In this document: positions 1 through 10,153 of the stretch, piece after piece
How the letters are laid out: each line of letters opens with the position of its first letter
Position numbering within the stretch: the stretch's first letter is position 1
Origin: Fennellomyces sp. T-0311
Lineage: Eukaryota; Mucoromycota; Mucoromycetes; Mucorales; Lichtheimiaceae
Length of the DNA: 64,000 nucleotides
Direction: 5' to 3'
Assembly: GCA_025266875.1 (NCBI GenBank)
Contig: JALLLT010000014.1
Span: 558,001-622,000 of the forward strand
The notes under the pieces: generated by a model
Told to the model about the DNA's origin: nothing
The model's input: the letters and a program-made list of their open reading frames with translations, nothing else
The model's database searches: none
Translations under genes and position numbers: made by a program

Positions 1-297
1 CACAACATGATTATGGCTTATGCATCATTTACCCTTGTTTGCTTATTGACAACGGGTTACTTTAATTTTCCGATCTACAGCCACATCCCTGTCTTGACAT
101 GCGTTCATCGTAATAACCTTGCCTATCTTAGTGAAACCCACATAACCCTAGTTACCACAGCGGTTCATGTGCCTTACAACCATGTCAATGATCCAACCTC
201 TCGAGAATAAGCTTTTATTATTTAAAGTGATGATTCAACATATGAAATAAATCAGTCATTACTTGAGTCTCGTCACTTACCTGCCTTTTACTATTGT
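1..297 (+). repeat. Repeat unit A, copy a (cut by window edge)
   Basis: About 297 bp almost identical to 22966-23276 on the same strand and related to 298-506, 1560-1835 (diverged) and, inverted, 21884-22110 and 23285-23845. It begins near CACAACATGATTATGG and ends near a GTTGAATATCAC motif. A 67-codon frame (7-210) is kept between copies, but the copies are near-identical DNA and the other units break it, so I do not call it a gene. The left end may lie outside the window. Confidence 0.85.
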
Positions 298-506
298 TGA
301 ATATCACACTTTGATTTTCCGATCTACAGTCACATCCCTGTTTTGACATGCATTCATCATAATAACCTTGCCTATCTTAGTGAAACCCACATTACCCTGG
401 TTATCACAGCAGTTTATATGCCTTACAACTGTGTCAATAATTTAACATACAAATTAAATCAGTCATTACTTAAGTCTCGTTACTTACCTACCTTTTATTA
501 TTGTTA
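298..506 (+). repeat. Repeat unit A, copy b (5'-truncated, tandem)
   Basis: Follows copy a head to tail. It lacks the first ~55 bases of the unit and resumes at the TTTTCCGATCTACAG block. Several substitutions relative to copy a suggest an older duplication. It is followed by an AT-rich stretch up to the start of the large inverted-repeat arm at about 540. Confidence 0.75.
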
Positions 507-939
507 AATATTATATTATATATATATTAAAAAAAGAGTAATGTATAAGTTATAATTATATTATAAATACAATAATAGTAGAGTAATATCAAAAAGTAGT
601 TACAAACCAAACTGGTATAGCTGGTGTGCTGATAGCGGTATGTCAAAGCAAAAAAAAAAACAGTGACATCATTGCTATAGTAATAGTTGCTATAATAGCA
701 ACAGTAGCAACTATTATTAATAATTTTAAAATAACAAAATTATTAATATAAAATCAAACACATATTTAATAGCTGTCAAACCTGCAACAATTATTTTACA
801 GTTTTTTGTGCACATAGCAGCGCAATATCAGCCCAAAAGCTGGATTAATTGCCAAGAAAATACAAAAAATTGGTTTTTTTTTCAGAATTATTGTTACCAT
901 ATTGTCTTCCTTTAAAGACGAGTAAGATAAACATGGATC

Positions 940-1013
940 AGCGAAATGGCGCAGAGGACTAGCGCGTTGGGCTCATAACCCAAAGGTCGATGGATCGAAA
1001 CCATCTTTCGCTA
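940..1013 (+). tRNA. Initiator tRNA-Met (CAU), arm-1 copy
   Basis: A 74-nt cloverleaf. The 7-bp acceptor stem opens with A1 paired to U72, the D arm matches the A box, and the anticodon loop CTCATAA sits on a stem with three G:C pairs (GGG/CCC). The T loop is ATCGAAA, with A54 and A60 instead of the usual T54. The A1:U72 pair, the three G:C pairs and A54/A60 are hallmarks of eukaryotic initiator tRNA. The B box reads GGATCGAAACC. No intron and no encoded CCA. The first T4 pol III stop is about 35 nt downstream. Identical in all 74 bases to the copy at 22487-22560. Confidence 0.93.
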
Positions 1014-1155
1014 TCAGAAAATGAGTTGCGAAACTCAGAAAATACTTTTGCGGAGGTCGGAGGCTGGCATTTTTTTTTAGCAATGTTGCCAGTGCTGTGC
1101 ACAGCGTCTGCCTGTTTTTTCTCGGCGGTACTGCGGTCATTCTTCACGGCAAATC

Positions 1156-1325
1156 TGTCATGTATATTTTTAGAATAGAAGGTTACACCTGCTGCGGCAC
1201 ACTGCAACCTTATAAAAGGCTGCCTGTGCGCACAAAATAAAACTTTAGCTTTTGACCTGGTAAACATCTGCTCTTGTAATCAGCTATGAGATAGGCTGCT
1301 ACGCGGCGCAAAAGCTATTACGACA
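1156..1325 (+). mobile_element. Solo LTR (170 bp) inserted in inverted-repeat arm 1
   Basis: Starts TGTC and ends GACA (5'-TG...CA-3' with inverted ends) and is flanked by AATC on both sides (1152-1155 and 1326-1329). The matching place in arm 2 (around 22348-22354) has a single uninterrupted site, so this is an insertion and not a deletion elsewhere. Internally there is a TATA box (TATAAAAG, 1211-1218) followed by AATAAAA (1236-1242), as expected of an LTR promoter and poly(A) signal. No internal coding region is present, so it is a solo LTR or a very small non-autonomous element. Confidence 0.75.
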
Positions 1326-1559
1326 AATCCATCCTGGTAGCGTCGCATCGCCTGGTTGAGGTGCGCAGGCCATGTTATATTGTGAGCCACTTTAGCATGC
1401 TTTACTAAAGAGGGCATTTGGGCGTGTAACGATGCTTTATACACGGCGCCTGTGCCTTTTTTCGCTCTTGGAATGCCTATTGCAGGTATTAGTGTGTGGC
1501 TGCCAATTCCGTATCATGTCCGCGACATACCATCATTCACGGTTACTGCTTTCCTTTCA

Positions 1560-1835
1560 GTGTGTTGTATCAACAACATGATCATAGCTCATGCATCACC
1601 TACTTTTGTCTGCTATTGACAACAAGTTGCATAAATTTTCCAATCTACAGCAACATTTCTGTTCTTGGCATGCGTTCCTCGTAATAACCTTGCGTATACA
1701 GTGAAACCCACATAACCCTGGTTACTACAGCGGTGGATGTGTCTTACAACCATGTCACGATCCAACATATGAAATAAATCAGTTATTACTTGAGTCTCGT
1801 CGCTTACCTGTCTTTACCATTGTTGAATGTCACGC
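1560..1835 (+). repeat. Diverged repeat unit A inside arm 1
   Basis: Recognisable by the series ACAACATGATCATAG, GTAATAACCTTGC, GTGAAACCCACATAACC and CTTGAGTCTCGTCGCTTACC, all shared with copies at 1-297 and 22966-23276 but clearly more diverged. The counterpart in arm 2 is split by a solo LTR at 21604-21878. The uninterrupted target of that insertion is GTCTC at 1794-1798. Confidence 0.7.
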
Positions 1836-2107
1836 AGCGGAAAGGTTTCCCGGTGGATACGGCTTCCCAGAGCCTTTTGTACCATTCGGCTGTGAGAATG
1901 ATGAGCTAGTAAACCAAAAGCATAAGGGAAATCAATCTAAACTATGGACAATATAAATTATATCCGCAACTTTACTTCGTCGTATCTGAGGTGATACTAA
2001 CTTATTCTAACGGCGCATTTCCTAGGTCATTGCTGCCTTCCAAGCTACTATTAGTGAAGGCAGCACACAAAGTAGAAGCATTCATCGGACCAAAAAACTG
2101 CTGTCTT

Positions 2108-2880
2108 TACCGTATCTTTTTGCACACCAACTGAAAAGCATGACAGCGATATACGCTACGCAAGGAAAGCAAGGAAAGTACCTTTCACATTAGAATGCTT
2201 CATTTAAGCTCTGACAGAAATATACAGCTTACCGCGTTCCAATACCGGTCTGACCCGAGATAAATGGAAGACGCCGGCCAGCACTCCAGCATGTCCTTGA
2301 AAAGATCGACGGGCTGAGCCATCCGAACGAGGATTACGATGATGGCGAGCTGGTGCCAGAAGAGGCCCTTCAAGGCCGCACATCCGAGCCCACAAGAAGT
2401 CACACATAGTGCGGTTATCTCTGTATTACCAAGTAATACCATCTCTCCGGTATTAAGCCTCCACAGTTTCTTTTCTCTCTTGCCTTATTTCTTATATCAT
2501 CATCTCTTTCACCGCTGCCTGTCTTTTTCTCGTTAGAATTTTTCAGATATGACATCCACTCTATCTTATATATCTCTAAACATTCGTACCCCAACGGAGC
2601 GACCACATACCTACAGAAGCAGGTCAACAAGTCTTCCATAATAAAGTCAATACTTTTCAACTATATGTTTCCGTAACAAGCCCATTATCTTTTAATCATC
2701 TGAATATTATTGATACCTCTGGTACGATGGGGACTATGTTTCTCATGAGCGATTAAGGGCGCCGCGATTTTATCAGATTGATCGCACTACCGGCCAAAGG
2801 TCATACGACGGTTCAACGACAATTCCCAAGGCTCGAAAATCATTCTCTCTGTCCGCTGCTTGGCCCCAGCCAGCGACACA
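2108..2880. other. Unassigned sequence between arm 1 and an LTR
   Basis: I see no gene here. The open frames overlap each other on both strands, lack family motifs and do not join across plausible introns. No repeat elsewhere in the window matches. A pyrimidine-rich run lies near 2460-2530. Confidence 0.4.
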
Positions 2881-3317
2881 TGTTGAGCCCTGCTTGGACA
2901 AGTATGGCCAAATTTGACTAAATTTGGCCTTTGGGAACTTTTCCTTCATACATACCTGGCTTCTCTTAGTCCTCGGTTATAATATAGCCACTGTTATTAC
3001 TGCGACATCAACGGCCGTACAGTTATCGATTACTCCATTTGCTCGCATATGCAACCTTGGTCCAACTTTACCGATCAAGCAGCAAGGCAACTTGGTTATC
3101 TACGGCTCTGTATAGCCTTCGGCCTCATTGACATTAGATGGCAAGGTTACTAGAGACTCGGGAATAACAAGGATGTTTGGGCTATCAGAAATAGGCATTG
3201 TCGTCTCCCGTCCCGAAGTATCATTAGTATAAATAGAGGGTACGTAGTTTTCACAATAGAGTATCATCTTGTTATGGTCTCGTCATTCGAAAGCCTTTTC
3301 GCGTTAAGTGATACCAC
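2881..3317 (+). mobile_element. LTR-like element, copy A
   Basis: Begins TGTTGAG and ends near GTGATACCAC. From about 2940 onward it aligns with 20779-21291 in the same orientation, sharing TTATTGCGACATCAACR.CCGTACAG-type blocks, a TATA box (TATAAATAGAG, about 3228) and TCTCGTCATTCGAAAGCC. TG start, TATA box and the promoter-like 3' half fit a solo LTR. I find no target-site duplication, and no reverse transcriptase or integrase lies next to it. Confidence 0.6.
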
Positions 3318-3899
3318 CCTTTACTCTTTTCACTATTCGTTGCCTATAGTCGTTTAATTGTAAAGTCTAGAGCTTGATTCTTCATGGAATAACCGTAAGG
3401 TATAAAAAGCATTATGTAGTTAGTAATATCCTCGCCTTAGTGGCGCTTTACAGAAACGTGTATTAAATATGTTATGTCCTAACTGCGTAATCGTAGATCC
3501 AAAATGAATATTAATATTTCCAATTCAAATAGTAACTTTCGTGTCAATTCTAGTTAGAGCGATAGGCTCTTGTGATGGTCCAGTATGAATTGGGAGCTCA
3601 TTTATATCCGTACTTTGCTATACATACAATTATGAGCACGCTTTCTATGAAGATGCCTTAAAGCTCCAAAAGTATATATATATATATTTAACGGATGAAA
3701 TGGACGTAATAATCTGCTCGTTATATTTTGTGTGGTTCTATAAACAGGAGTATAATATGACGGAAACTGGCTAGTAATGATATCAGTATCATCTCAGGAA
3801 ACGTGATATCGCTCATGTAATGTTTCAAATCCGAACCGGTTGAATTTCTAACCAAGAGGAATATGCAATTTCTTCTTCAACTATATATTGGGGCACATA
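3318..3899. other. Unassigned AT-rich sequence
   Basis: No convincing gene, RNA or repeat. Contains a TA dinucleotide run (about 3674-3688). Confidence 0.4.
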
Positions 3900-4043
3900 C
3901 AGTGCTTCCAAAAACCAATGTCGCTACCAAAGAAATCAATGTCGTTCCAAAAATGGAAGTCGCTGTATATTTTATATTATAAAAAATTGGACCTTGGCGA
4001 CATTGATTTTTACGGATAGCGACATTACTTTTTGGAAATACTG
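3900..4043 (+). mobile_element. Tc1/mariner-type MITE (144 bp)
   Basis: The ends form imperfect terminal inverted repeats: CAGTGCTTCCAAAAA on the left and TTTTTGGAAATACTG on the right, continuing inward with AATGTCGCTA and TAGCGACATT. A TA dinucleotide flanks each side (3898-3899 and 4044-4045), the target duplication of Tc1/mariner elements. There is no room for a transposase. The centre holds further inverted GTCG-rich blocks. Confidence 0.75.
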
Positions 4044-4279
4044 TATGTATTGCTCCAAAGGTTAGCATTCAGTAGCAAGAACAAACGAAGTCACCAATAA
4101 GTGGGACTAGAAGTACCATTTTACGATGTCGAGAAGCACAATGGATTGTAATAGATCATATGCTTTTCACTATAACTTCTAGTTTATACTACTTTGGGTC
4201 CAGCTAACATGGCTGGGGGGGGGGGCAAGTCTCAACCACCACCAGACCCAAAAACTAAGGCTGTGGCGCAACTTTATTG

Positions 4280-7200
4280 GAGGCCTATCATGGGATGTAT
4301 AATATTTCTTCGAAGTGGCGGGGGTCTGTGCAAAGGGTCTCCATTCGTCATCATGTAGCTCACCCCAATTCTTCTCATATTGCGTGCTGCATTTAGGTCA
4401 CGATCCACCATCTACGAAATGAACATCAGGAAAACCTCGACCATATATCCGCTTTTGTTACTCACTACAGCATTTTGATGATCGGTGCACTGTTTAACTG
4501 ACCAAATTTGACCAGCTATATCTTTTCTGGTGAGTAGGGAATGAAGCAGGGCATTTTGACGTACCATGATATCGCCCGTTTGGGCACCATTCTTGGCGAT
4601 GTAGCCAAGCACCTTCATCATCGACGCACCACTTTACGTCCCGTCCGCGTGAGTGAGTGACTGGAGTCTCTCTGCGACGACGCTTCATGCTAAAAGAAAA
4701 ACATATTAGAGTATTGCCAACGCTGTAAATATGTTTTACCTGTGATTGGTGCGAATGTACACACCTGGAACCGAGAGCAACCTTGCATTGCATGATGAAT
4801 GTATCTGCGATGTCATAAATTCAGATACAAGGATTACGAGGGCGAATTTAGCAACGAAGAGCAGAAGTCCCTAATACATGGTTAGAAATATAATATATTC
4901 CATAGGCTGCAGGAAGGTGAAGTGTTTGGTGTGGTTATGTGTGTGTGTGGACGAAGTAATTCGTGAGACTCTTTATAGGAGAGATTTATTCCGGAAAAGA
5001 GAGAGAAACACAATTGAAAATAGTCTATTCTTAAGCTACCGCATGTTACACCAGATACAACTCATTTGTCTCCCGATACCACTGGATACGATAGAAGGTC
5101 TTACCACATGGGGTATAGGTGCGAAGCCAGGCAACGCGGGCATCTCGCCATCGCCCCAAAAAATGATTGTTGGATGATTATTCCTCACCCACCCCGAAGA
5201 CGCAATTGCCGCTAGACGTTGGTTTCGATGCCATCTTTTTCTTTGTCTTTTTTGTCGTACGATGTATGAAGTGCATACGGGTTCTCTACAAAGTGCATGA
5301 TTGTTTAGGAGCGTGAAACATAGCACAATTAAAACCATGTACCTGGCGGATCGGTGGTGTAGCACCCAAGAGCTGGTTTTTCAGCTGGTGCTGTACACTT
5401 TGGCGTGCACTTGACAGGGTCGCCCTGATTTCCCGATGCTTAAAATGCGAGTTGAAGTATTTCATCCTGATACGGTAACGTCAGAGCACAGTCGAGCCAC
5501 CATTTATGAATCTCGCTTACCTGTTTCGTATCTGTGATATAATGCGTATGTGTCTTTCGTAATCGACAGCCGTCGATACGTTGGCGCTGTTGCCTTCGAT
5601 CTGGTCATATTCATCCTGGATGCCATACTTCTCCCGGTTCTTCAGCTCTTTCTTGTATTGCCAAAAAACTTGCGTTCTGGCACTACGATCCTGTCAAGAC
5701 TAGGATATATCAGTTGAACAGAGCGACTTACTAGTAATCCCGAGTTGGGGATGCCATCTCTTCCAACCAGAGACCTTGTTGTGGTACTTCGTTTTATGTC
5801 GATACGGCGGTGATCATAGCCGAAACACCTTTCATATCGTGAACTGTAAGTGGATTGATCCCCTTACATCGATAAACTTACCAGGGCCTAAACCAACGGC
5901 TCGAGAATTTGCAAGTCGTTGTGCGTCTAACCCTTGCGGTGCTTTGTCGAGGTGGTAAACCCCCTTTTCCCATTCTGCGAGATTCATGTTCTCCGGTAAG
6001 CGCCGGATCTGCGCGCGTATTGTTGGTGTAGGCTCTAAACTTAAAGCAAAATATTTTTTAGTCAAGTTTTCATATAATGTATAAGACGCTTACCAATTTG
6101 GAGAAGCCCTGGCTTTTCGAAGTTGAGGTGAGCCATGACACCGTCAGATTGTAAACTGAAACCAAACGTAGCTGCATTGAGGTTAACAACCTCATTGACT
6201 AGAGCAAGGTATAGGTTAGGTCTTGAAACACAAAAGCAGAGGACCTTTTAACTTACGATTATCACCTAATCTCCACCGGTGAGGTTGCACGTGGTTCAGA
6301 TCGAAGATCTCTTCTCATATGATCTGCTGTGTTGCCGGATTGCCAGTTATTCTGTTCAGATTATGCACATTCATGAATTGTCCATTCTTCACCGGCAGTA
6401 AGTAACAATAACAATAGCTCATAATGGATCACCTTACCTGTTGGAGCAACACATTGGGTGCAGGTGTGTTGGGTACATTCTGGAATCGACGTCGCAATAT
6501 CAAGCATAAAGTCCGCGTACAAACTTGAAAGTTGGTTACTTGGTGGCAAGCTACGGGCAGCAGTGACCATCTTTCGGAAGCTTGAAGCCCCTCAGCAGCT
6601 TGTAAACACCACCAACTGACACGCAATACACGATAGCATATGTTGTAGTTAATTTCTTCGGAATATACTTGCCAGAGATTCACATCCGCAAGGTGAGCCT
6701 GAAATACAGCGTGTAACATTCTAATTTTGTTCATTAAACTCTGAACTTGTTTCGCGGTTTACAATGTATTGCTTACGCGTAATCATCTGCAATGTCCAAG
6801 TTGAATAGCGCCGCTGGTGGCTGAGGGTTGTGATGGACGATTGCCCGTGCCAGCTGCACACCCGCCTGCCTCGCTTCAAACCGGCCAATACGAGGCTCGA
6901 GAGCTGCCCTCCACAACTTGGCGATATGTTTTTGCAACGCACGGATATGTTCTTTAATGTCTATTACATATTGAGTTAGTGACTACTTTCGTTAAAGATA
7001 TAGTAACTTACTCTGGATAGCTTGCCTGGCAAAGTTATCCGACATGGTTGCTTGTAAAGTCCCGTCATTCACGGAGTCCGGCTCGTAGTACGCTGCGTAA
7101 GTTTAGATTTTAGCTAATGCATCCTCGCAATGAGCGCTCGTATGTTGCCTTCTCTAGTTTCTTCATTCACCCTACAGTTTTGATAGATCGCGAAGGTGTC

Positions 7201-7651
7201 CATGAGGTCTTGATCCTATATTCAAAAAGAGATTAAGACCGTCAGTATAACTTTCAGATAACAACAGGACGTACCTGGGCAAGAAATGCTGGGACTCTTT
7301 CTGCTCGTGGGTGTATACCCACCAGTTTGTAAACTCGTGTCCACCACGATTGATTAAGTATTTGTGGAGCCGCATCGAAGTCTCCTTCCAGAAAACGGCG
7401 AATGTGTAAATTGACTAAATGAAAGCAATCTTGGCGACGCATCGTGTTGATTTCTGCAATAAGCCGTATCTCCGTCTATATTGTTTTCATCAGTATGTTG
7501 TGTTCGGTTTCTTTTATCCACCTACTTGAATAAAATTGTACTCAGTGTGTGTCAATGCTTTTAATACGCAGTTTCGAGTGACGGTACGGGTTGCGTCAGG
7601 GAATCCTTCGAAGATAGGAGCAATGGCCTGGTCAGGTGGAATGTTGGCCAT
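4280..7651 (-). pseudogene. Decayed Fanzor (eukaryotic TnpB-like nuclease) gene
   Basis: Fanzors are RNA-guided RuvC nucleases of eukaryotic transposons. Minus-strand exons with good junctions: 7526-7651 (start MANIPPDQ), 7275-7475, 7176-7215, 7012-7092, 6777-6960 and 6669-6720. These stay in one frame for 228 codons. Later blocks include a beta-strand segment (FGFSLQSDGVMAH, about 6125-6165), the RuvC-I region (AVGLGPGVHDM, spanning an intron near 5900), a helical block KELKNREKYGIQ (about 5640), HPTIIFWGDGEM (about 5150), TSKCP (about 4550) and the hallmark VDRDLNAARNM (about 4378-4408). In TnpB and Fanzor the RuvC-I motif is DPG. Here the Asp codon position reads GGC (Gly), so the catalytic acid is lost. 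In-frame stops (about 6328 and 5797) and frame breaks (near 6660 and 4500) confirm decay. Family call rests on motif order; exon limits after 6669 are uncertain. Confidence 0.68.
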
Positions 7652-8085
7652 TGCGCGTCGAGAGAAGGGTTATGAAACCAAGAGAGATTTCGCCTATGCA
7701 TGGGTTTTTATGAATGTTGGTACGTAATTGCCGAGTTCAGTAGCATAGGTCTGCTGATCTGTTGCACAACCTGTTTTATCACACATCATTTTCTGATTTA
7801 TAAATTTGATGATGGTGCTCTTAAGTATACCTAAAGCTAGATACTGATTTCTGCGCACGAGTGACGTGCCTGCCCACAGCATCAATGCAACCAATGCAAA
7901 TAATGAACGGATCACGGATGTTATTTCTAGTGTGTTTTCTGCCTCGTCTACTAGTAGCAGTATATCTGCAACGCCAACATCGATATTCAAGTAAATTACT
8001 TGTTGTTTCCAAAAAAACAATATCATTGTGAGCTTTTATTTATCAACTACATAGTATAAAAATGTGTCATCGGTAAAATATAAAG
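7652..8085. other. Upstream region of the Fanzor relic; diverged duplicate block
   Basis: A minus-strand frame (7694-8026) encodes a hydrophobic stretch (LFALVALMLWAG) without a recognisable family. The DNA around 7790-7960 resembles 8225-8440 (shared TTCTGAATT, GAGTGACGT, TGCCTGCC and TCTAGTGTGT blocks), so this may be an old duplication. I do not call a gene. Confidence 0.35.
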
Positions 8086-8197
8086 CAGTTATCACACTTG
8101 CTCCGCCGTGATATGGATTTATCAGCCATCACGAGTGATACAGTCGCGAGTACCTCAGGCTGATAAATCCCATGCGGCAAAGCAAGTGTGATAACTG
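8086..8197. repeat. Long near-perfect hairpin (112 bp)
   Basis: The left arm 8086-8127 pairs with 8158-8197: a perfect 17-bp outer stem ending AGTTATCACACTTGCT, then an imperfect middle and a perfect TTTATCAGCC/GGCTGATAAA inner stem around a ~30-nt loop. It could be a foldback MITE or the end of a larger element. No clear target duplication seen. Confidence 0.7.
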
Positions 8198-8962
8198 GTT
8201 TATCGCATACAGTCTGTCATTTTCTGAATTAACTGTCTAATGATGTTATTCTTAAGTTGGATACAAAATGATCTGTACTGAAGGTGGTTTTATAATTGAT
8301 GTAGAGAATTTGGATACAAATAATAATGCAAAAAGCTTGTTTTTTTGCATACGAGTGACGTAGGTACAAGTGTGCCTGCCTGCACAGACAATTAAAAAAT
8401 CAAAGACGCAAACAAGATCTAGTGTGTCATTCAAACTTTTCAGAATAAATGTTAGATATGGACCTCATTATTTAAGTAAGCTTTTGTCATTTCCAAAACG
8501 GTCATGAACGTTGTATTTGTTTATCAGCAAGTACAAAAAAGGTGAACTCGGATAAAATATCCAATTTATCTCTACACCTCTCACTTTAGTGTTGAAACTC
8601 TGGCCATGCGATTACTAACATAGATCGCACAGCCAACGGCTTTAGCGTTACATAGAGTATTCCAGTATTTCCACGACAGTTACAAGTTTTTGACCACATT
8701 ATGAACAAGTTTGGGAATACGACGAGGATGAATCAGCGCCTGAAGTCATACAAGGCAGTGAAGCAGCGAACACAGAAGTCCATGCTGTATAACGTGTGGC
8801 CAAACGTACTTCAAGTATCACTTGTGAGCTTTATCCCTGAATTCATAGTTTCTCTACGTTCTTTATTGCCTGTCTTTTTCCCAATAAGATGTTTTTCAGA
8901 CATGGCACCAGATCTTATTCTTCATACTCTAACATCAGTACCGCAAGGGTGCGACCATAAGC
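8198..8962. other. Unassigned sequence with diverged duplicate
   Basis: Part (8225-8440) is related to 7790-7960. A plus-strand frame 8701-9051 overlaps the minus-strand gene that follows and has no known motifs. In a second frame an acidic run is open briefly. Nothing is firm enough to call. Confidence 0.35.
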
Positions 8963-9611
8963 CTAGTATGTACGTATACGGGCATGTCTCAGAGTTTTCC
9001 AAAATAAATCATATACTTTTTCACCTAGGATCATGTCTTCCTGATCTCTAAGAGCATAAAAGGGCGTAGGCGGTTCAACCCAGAAGGATCCATGGTAATA
9101 TTCGCCCGGCATTCCGTATTTGCTGGTGTCATCTTTGAACCGTTCTTGTAAGTCAGAAAAGTACTTTTTTAGAACCGCACTTTCTGCCTCGACCAAATCT
9201 TCATCAGACCCAGTTGGCTCGTCAACACGAAACATAGGATCATCATCAACTGTTGTTGTTTCATCCGCGTTCGATCGTGTATCCCCTTCTACTTCACGCA
9301 TAAGAACTTCCAAAGTGGTATGGTCATTCTCGGGTGAAGCATCGGCGGAAGTACAATTCTTCTATAGCGTTATGCGTACTTTTATTTGCGATTTTGGTGT
9401 ATACCACGCCATTAATCTTATCGGATATGCTTCTACTGGTGGAGTTTTCGCTGTTGCAAGGAAGAGTAGCTTCAGTGCTGCTAATGATTGATTCTCCCCT
9501 TTCTTCAACTGGCACTGCTGATGGTAATTGTCCAGTAGTATAACGCTGAATGGTTGCTTGGTCTTTGTGTAATTTTTTGGGCTTATTAATGCTTCCTTTA
9601 GTTCTTCCCAT
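8963..9611 (-). CDS. Hypothetical 201-aa basic/acidic protein, possibly TE-borne
   Basis: Two exons join in frame: 9405-9611 (69 codons, start MGRTKGSINKPKK, a basic AT-hook-like opening) and 8963-9361, across a 43-nt GTATAC...TATAG intron. The middle is acidic and Ser/Thr-rich. The last third holds an aromatic segment (YYHGSFWVEPPTPFYALRD) followed by charged residues, and the frame stops soon after. Proteins with this kind of N-terminus occur in transposon-rich fungal regions, but I do not recognise the family. It may be the 5' end of a longer decayed gene running to the left, because a GTATAC donor-like site sits just before the stop. Confidence 0.4.
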
Positions 9612-10153
9612 GATGAGGATAAAGTTTAGATAAAGGTAAAGAAAAATGTCAAAACTTTTTTCAACATGGAAGTTGGCGTCTTTTAATTTTTGTATCACAG
9701 ACATCCTGAAAAGATTTTCGGTTACACTAATATGCGTTAACTATGGAATTCATTGGGCAGATCTCACCGTTTCCTTTGATCTTATAGGATCTTCTTCTCC
9801 GCGTTAAGTCTTAAGGTCATTGGCGCGGCATCTCTACTGCCCCCCCAGGAGCTTCAAGCCCTACTTTGTGCCAATTGTTAGTGGCACTATTAGTATCACT
9901 GATTCTAAATATTTCTTCCTATTTCGTGGATATTCGTGCACAACAGACAATACCAACAATATTGCCATAATAAAATTGTAATAGTGTGGTAGCTATTAGA
10001 TTGTATTCCGTACACTTGCCTCGAAGACTATATGCGTAGTTGTTGGCATGGTGATACATGTATTCCATGGTAGCGAACGCGCTATATTTTGAGACGGCGA
10101 AAAGATCCCAAAAATAGCCGAAGACAGTCTTCTTGTCTTGTACCAAGTTGTCC
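9612..10153. other. 5' flank of the SZT2 gene
   Basis: No gene found. Includes a C8 run (about 9841) and, at 9900-10150, open frames on the minus strand that overlap the SZT2 start and look non-coding. It probably holds the SZT2 promoter and 5' UTR, but no clear TATA box is placed. Confidence 0.4.

Larger units (their letters stand above)
540..2107 (+). repeat. Arm 1 of a long inverted repeat carrying an initiator tRNA gene
   Basis: This 1568-bp arm is the reverse complement (mostly substitutions and small indels) of 21291-22959. The two arms face each other across about 19.2 kb containing the Fanzor relic and the SZT2 gene. It includes a tRNA-iMet gene (940-1013), a solo LTR (1156-1325) absent from arm 2, and a diverged unit A (about 1560-1835). 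Without its LTR and one target duplication (174 bp) it is 1394 bp. Arm 2 without its own LTR insertion (280 bp) is 1389 bp, so the arms were copies before the LTRs landed. Confidence 0.9.

Noticed and set aside
7..210. 67-codon frame conserved with 22975-23178
   Set aside because: The copies are near-identical repeat DNA, so conservation of the frame carries no information. Other diverged copies break it.
8701..9051. 116-codon plus-strand frame
   Set aside because: Overlaps the better supported minus-strand hypothetical gene and shows no motif.
8963..9611. KDZ-type transposase N-terminus
   Set aside because: The aromatic segment is suggestive, but no zinc cluster or catalytic block follows in any frame to the left.
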